From JAGLTN01 sp035403325 (GTDB lineage: Bacteria > Planctomycetota > Phycisphaerae > Sedimentisphaerales > Anaerobacaceae): a stretch of DNA of 44,059 nt. Shown piece by piece: positions 41,801 to 44,059 of the stretch; position 1 is the first letter of the stretch, and each line of letters begins with the position of its first letter. The stretch covers positions 1 to 44,059 of the forward strand of contig CAZBKA010000004.1 in NCBI GenBank assembly GCA_964492365.1, read 5' to 3'. Made by a program: the position numbers and the translations under genes. Below the pieces are notes generated by a model. That model had not been told where the DNA came from, did not search any database, and worked only from the letters and a program-made list of their open reading frames with translations.

Positions 41801-43056
41801 TCACTGTAATAGATTGAATTCCAGCAAGGCCCCTGCTCATAAATTCTTACTGGAGGATCACCAGGATCACAGGCATTATTTAAAATATAAGTCTTAAGTG
41901 CCGCATTATCCGTATCACTCCAGAAATAAGCCGCTGTCAAAAGATAATTCAGTTTGTAATTGGCCATATCCTGCGACCACTCAAACTCTGCCATATTCAT
42001 GCAAATGTCTTCAACAGTTGTAGGGTCACTCCATGGAATACGTCCAACATCCACTTCTGATGGGAATTGCACATTATCAACCCCCTGCTGACCGTACATA
42101 CTGTCACCATTCGAATTCCATGATGTAGCATCTGACGAGCTTAGTTCCGCATAATAAAAATCCGTAGGAACTTTATCTGCGTCCTGCCANNNNNNNNNNN
42201 NNNNNNNNNNNNNNNNNNNNNNNNNNNNNNNNNNNNNNNNNNNNNNNNNNNNNNNNNNNNNNNNNNNNNNNNNNNNNNNNNNNNNNNNNTTAGCCAGCGG
42301 CCAAACTGAATCTTCTAACGCATCTGTTGTCACTATCACATAACCACCGGTTGTTGCTGTTACACCATCACCAGCTATTTGAGGATACCAGTTCTGGGCC
42401 TCACTATAATTGACAAGTATGTCAGATGCACGCTCTTCTGCTTCGGCTACATTATCAAGTAAAATATCCGAATTATCCTCAGACCCGGCACTAACAGTCA
42501 AATTAACATTAACTTTCAATTGTGGACAAAATATAAGCTTCTTGGTACTCGCAATATACGAGATAGGCGTAAAACGAATATGTATCAAATTATATTTTCG
42601 GTACGCTCCTGTATCAACAAATTCACCTGTTTCTGAAGGATAAGCCTCACTCATTGAATAAGCTGTTTCTACAACAGCTTCATATTCCGCTTCAATAGCC
42701 TTAAGCTGTTGGCTCGTTGCACTCATCGGAGAAACCATAGCTGACGGAACAATATCAACGACTTCTTCAAGCTCCACTTCTCCAATTTTCTCAAAACTTA
42801 CACTCTCAGCCTTAACTCCTGGCGGTAGAGCTAGTTGAAATACCTTGCTCGGCAACTTAGGCTTACCGGGGTCCTGAAGCTGACCAAAATCAACCATATC
42901 TATTTCTTTAAAATTACCATCAACTGAAACAATGTCGAATGCCCCCGCATTGAGCGTATAACTATAAATCTCAGCGAAACATGTCTGTGAGACAAAAACA
43001 AAAACTAAAAATATACCTGCTGCTAAAAATTTATTGTGTATTTTATTTAAGTTCAT
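38854..43056 (-). CDS. Secreted C25 (gingipain-like) cysteine peptidase with Ig-like repeats and dockerin-like tail, interrupted by assembly gap
   Basis: The protein is about 1400 residues from the ATG at 43056, which GAGGAG precedes; a start nine codons upstream is less likely. It has a signal peptide ending near TCFA-EIYSY and a propeptide-like region to about 240. The C25 domain carries the catalytic-His motif VNLAGHGSHYG (His444) and the Cys motif VVFSCACSTAW (Cys484 or Cys486). About 75-100 residues that should lie in the N run at 42190-42289 are missing or compressed. After a CARDB-like part comes a fibronectin-III-like domain (AVGVGNNTDLSWTASTGTDH), three NGGExW repeats (about 1058-1336) and a dockerin-like tail: DINIDLMVEWHDLAELVDQW, VDFGDYAVMASEWL. 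It probably works at the cell surface or outside. Confidence 0.85.
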   Translation of the reverse strand: MNLNKIHNKFLAAGIFLVFVFVSQTCFAEIYSYTLNAGAFDIVSVDGNFKEIDMVDFGQLQDPGKPKLPSKVFQLALPPGVKAESVSFEKIGEVELEEVVDIVPSAMVSPMSATSQQLKAIEAEYEAVVETAYSMSEAYPSETGEFVDTGAYRKYNLIHIRFTPISYIASTKKLIFCPQLKVNVNLTVSAGSEDNSDILLDNVAEAEERASDILVNYSEAQNWYPQIAGDGVTATTGGYVIVTTDALEDSVWPLAXXXXXXXXXXXXXXXXXXXXXXXXXXXXXXXXXXWQDADKVPTDFYYAELSSSDATSWNSNGDSMYGQQGVDNVQFPSEVDVGRIPWSDPTTVEDICMNMAEFEWSQDMANYKLNYLLTAAYFWSDTDNAALKTYILNNACDPGDPPVRIYEQGPCWNSIYYSEYAMTRSITRDVWGAGHYGFVNLAGHGSHYGVYFQERHPTCSPQVYFHADDRSYLDPNYPSVVFSCACSTAWPEDNNLGKRLLQRGSVGFVGATRLGFGAGGWNDPSDGSSQTLDWRFCYNAINLNIARSSVGWSHQSALQYMYNNHNWSNSWYQMFEWNIYSNPDLCIKERPTSLPNLTDVTPSGWTYPIVPRNTSGATSTSCPLTSTLTGNTSSTYWNFAWTNDGVYKAPGNQTKLFLDSVYIWFANIASQADGYDAKFINQGPTTVRGGRHTVYYELDVDKKVWESNENYSDNYWARQFVWSPYSLSDDMSVSRTAPPKKDSTGYTWYNNDGFSFVVGQEHPDKWWSAVGVVPSASTSDYDLRLWDIGDYTGSEVGFGSGAIEYSSWTSGSSNFVIVNDNQAAAGTYYAGVINANNDNRIYRIEEATSTKISEGINGPYSKNGLNVIDIYECYLTAGDYGFKLEQTSGDCDYGISLYDDETVHCSKSEYMSGAYSNSGGDGANEFFTITIPDAGYHGLAVWKADYSDYAKSSSYNIRFGKCVTPGAASNPNPANGAVGVGNNTDLSWTASTGTDHYQVFLRQGSDSFVLMGETDTNEFSLDTLVYDTTYTWMIRSYNICGGYTDSPLWTFSTVLEPGITVNTPNGGELWYIGQSRNISWTSQGITGNVSIQLTQNGGLSWSTIISNTADDGSYVWTVAGGVSAVCRVKVTSLDFPTATDMSNRNFQIAEPYITVLHPNGGEVWYVSDDEYIRWESGGAGKGVIIEISRDGGSDWNTIVRSTLNDGEYLWHVEGPESKGCLIRISDASSVSLSDTSDSRFAIFERSLTVTAPNGGETWRIGKPYFITWGSVNITGNAKIEITYDNGSSWATIIADTANNGHYEWIPDEPVSANCLIRVTSLNHPAIYDNSDSLFVCTYLSDINIDLMVEWHDLAELVDQWLDSDDQVDCALTAELFGGDCEVDFGDYAVMASEWLKGVSE
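39050..39886 (-). repeat. Three tandem Ig-like repeats in the C25 peptidase
   Basis: Three consecutive units of about 92 residues (about 277 bp) start VNTPNGGELWYIG, VLHPNGGEVWYVS and VTAPNGGETWRIG. Each continues with I(S/R/T)W, a DGGxxW/NGGxxW/NGSSW strand, and DGxYxW or equivalent. Their pattern is that of bacterial adhesive or spacer domains. The protein copies have diverged, so the duplication is old. Confidence 0.8.
42190..42289. other. Assembly gap (100 N)
   Basis: Exactly 100 unknown bases inside the C25 peptidase gene, between YVIVTTDALEDSVWPLA and WQDADKVPTDFYYAEL. In C25 peptidases this interval normally holds the segment leading to the LLVGD-type strand, so the true gap is probably longer. 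Confidence 0.95.
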
Positions 43057-43088
43057 TTCGTTACTCCTCAAAATATGCTGCACTGTAA

Positions 43089-43535
43089 TTAAGGCTCAGG
43101 TTGTTCATTTTCATTACCAACCACAGGCTCATTTATTCTCGAAAGATGTTCAAGTTCTGCCGAATATTCTCCAACCAGCTTAAAATCTCCAAGTTCCTTC
43201 GCCTTAGCAACAGCACCTTCGATGCGTGAAATTTCAGCTTCCAGTTTCAACTGTTCTATCTGACGCTGCAACCCAGGTTCGAGGTTTTTGTCCTCAAGTC
43301 CTTCAATCTGTGCCGATAGTGTTGCTATCTTTGATGGCGCATCCGCTGATACTGCTGAAACTTCTTCACCCTCAATGTCAGCAAGCGACTTTGTTAAAAG
43401 CTCAGGCTCTTGAACTGCTTCAACACCTGATTCGGTAATGGGATCTTCCTCTATAAAACTATATATTTCACTGAAAACAGAGGCCCCTAACAATGCGCAG
43501 ACAACAAAACAAATCAATAAATTCAATCGTTTCAT
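43089..43535 (-). CDS. Small secreted coiled-coil protein upstream of the C25 peptidase
   Basis: The 148-residue protein has signal peptide MKRLNLLICFVVCALLGASV-FS; mature EIYSF recalls the mature start EIYSY of the peptidase. After an acidic stretch (ITESGVEAVQEPELLTKSLA) residues about 65-135 form a probable two-helix coiled coil (KIATLSAQIEGLEDKNLEPG, LQRQIEQLKLEAEISRIEGA). The tail is acidic, rich in Glu, Asn and Pro. I recognise no family. AGGAG precedes the ATG, and 32 bp separate the stop from the peptidase start, so the pair is an operon. A chaperone, anchor or inhibitor for the peptidase is possible but unproven. Confidence 0.8.
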   Translation of the reverse strand: MKRLNLLICFVVCALLGASVFSEIYSFIEEDPITESGVEAVQEPELLTKSLADIEGEEVSAVSADAPSKIATLSAQIEGLEDKNLEPGLQRQIEQLKLEAEISRIEGAVAKAKELGDFKLVGEYSAELEHLSRINEPVVGNENEQPEP

Positions 43536-43818
43536 GACACGTCTCCTTCAAAAAAGTTTCCGGGAGAAAACGGGCTTCTACCCGTACCATTTTATAGTAT
43601 GATTGCTCGCTATCACTGCTTTTTCTAAAATGCCTGTACCAAAAAAAACCTTTTTAGTAAAGTTATTTTTTTATTAATTTTAATATTTACAAAAAAATAA
43701 CCCGGAAATATGAGGAGATCATATAGTCGAACATGTAAATAACACCCCTTTAAAACCAAAATGGTATGTCTTTGATGAGCAAAAACAATTTTTTTAATTT
43801 TTTAAAAAAGATTTATAG
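43536..43818. other. Leader and promoter region of the C25 peptidase operon; no gene
   Basis: ACGGG (43570-43574) and CCCGT (43581-43585) form a small hairpin in the leader of the minus-strand operon. A minus-strand TATAAA near 43600 could be its -10, without a clear -35. The rest (about 43620-43818) is poly-A/T-rich with no reading frame or recognised RNA. Confidence 0.4.
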
Positions 43819-43846
43819 TTGCAAAACTTATAAATTTGAGTAAAAT
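43819..43846 (+). promoter_or_regulatory. Probable promoter of tRNA-Cys
   Basis: TTGCAA (43819-43824), 16-bp spacer, TAAAAT (43841-43846), ending 19 bp before the tRNA 5' end. Confidence 0.5.
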
Positions 43847-43865
43847 CACGCTTTCTTTAGTGTTT

Positions 43866-43939
43866 GGCGGCGTAGCCAAGTGGCCTAAGGCGACGGTTTG
43901 CAAAACCGTTATCCGTGGGTTCGAATCCCACCGCCGCCT
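43866..43939 (+). tRNA. trnC: tRNA-Cys (anticodon GCA)
   Basis: A full cloverleaf of 74 nt. The acceptor stem GGCGGCG (43866-43872) pairs with CGCCGCC (43932-43938). The D arm is GCC...GGC, the anticodon stem ACGGT/ACCGT with loop TTTGCAAA giving GCA, and the T arm GTGGG-TTCGAAT-CCCAC. The discriminator base is T (U73), the main identity element of tRNA-Cys. CCA is not encoded and must be added after transcription. Confidence 0.97.
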
Positions 43940-44059
43940 GTTATAACTCCTTATAAGTCATCAAGTTAAAAGAATTGCTAACTTATTTTTTGTCCATGCA
44001 AATTAAAAAGCGGCCTTTGATAATTTATTCTCATAAATTTTCTGCTATGCCGTACGGGG
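43940..44059. other. AT-rich right end, no feature recognised
   Basis: No terminator hairpin with a U-tract directly follows the tRNA, and no reading frame with a ribosome site is visible before the window ends. Confidence 0.5.

Overview
The window looks like a scaffold segment from an AT-rich, low-GC Phycisphaerae-type planctomycete (Sedimentisphaerales/Anaerohalosphaera-like), probably a metagenome assembly. The support is fourfold. The large secreted peptidase ends in the dockerin-like tail common in that group. EF-G is of the spd/mitochondrial EFG1 type found in spirochaetes, planctomycetes and deltaproteobacteria. There are tandem secreted SASA-type carbohydrate esterases. A type II secretion/type IV pilus hybrid cluster carries a PilM-PilN fusion. 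Two runs of exactly 100 N mark assembly gaps of unknown true length. No taxonomy search was possible, so the assignment is inference.

Layout: 1-737 is gene-poor, with one doubtful small membrane-peptide ORF and a probable promoter. At 738-1407 are a cysteine-free Rrf2 regulator and a MazG-like pyrophosphohydrolase, ending in a bidirectional terminator. At 1462-3988 (minus) is an operon of an amidohydrolase-fold protein, an NSS sodium symporter and a MetS-like small subunit. Divergently, 4164-7469 (plus) encodes a double zinc-ribbon protein, aldose 1-epimerase, LemA and an M48 HtpX-type protease with its own zinc ribbon. At 7493-10477 (minus) are two tandem SASA esterases. A TlpA-like lipoprotein follows at 10615-11241.

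The plus-strand housekeeping block 11420-17342 holds rpmA, obg, coaX, an MnmE-like GTPase lacking the C-terminal CIGK motif, and mutS. It faces tex and an AEC transporter on the minus strand (17354-20664). glyS and asnS overlap by 4 bp, and fusA follows.

From 36001 down to 26327 a compact minus-strand operon encodes ATPase, platform protein, four pseudopilins, a PilX-like protein, PilM-PilN fusion, PilO and a short secretin. It has no prepilin peptidase, PilT, GspC or PilP. The major pseudopilin gene sits between two hairpins, and two pilin-like genes share a duplicated leader. Diverging from it are a possible promoter-terminator small transcript, a single-domain response regulator and a multi-domain histidine kinase whose own receiver has lost its phospho-acceptor Asp.

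The right end (38854-43535, minus) encodes a 1400-residue C25 (gingipain-like) peptidase with three Ig-like repeats, preceded in the same operon by a small secreted coiled-coil protein. A tRNA-Cys closes the window. The secretion cluster could export the C25 peptidase and other signal-peptide proteins here, but nothing in the sequence proves that link. I see no CRISPR array, insertion sequence, phage or defence island.
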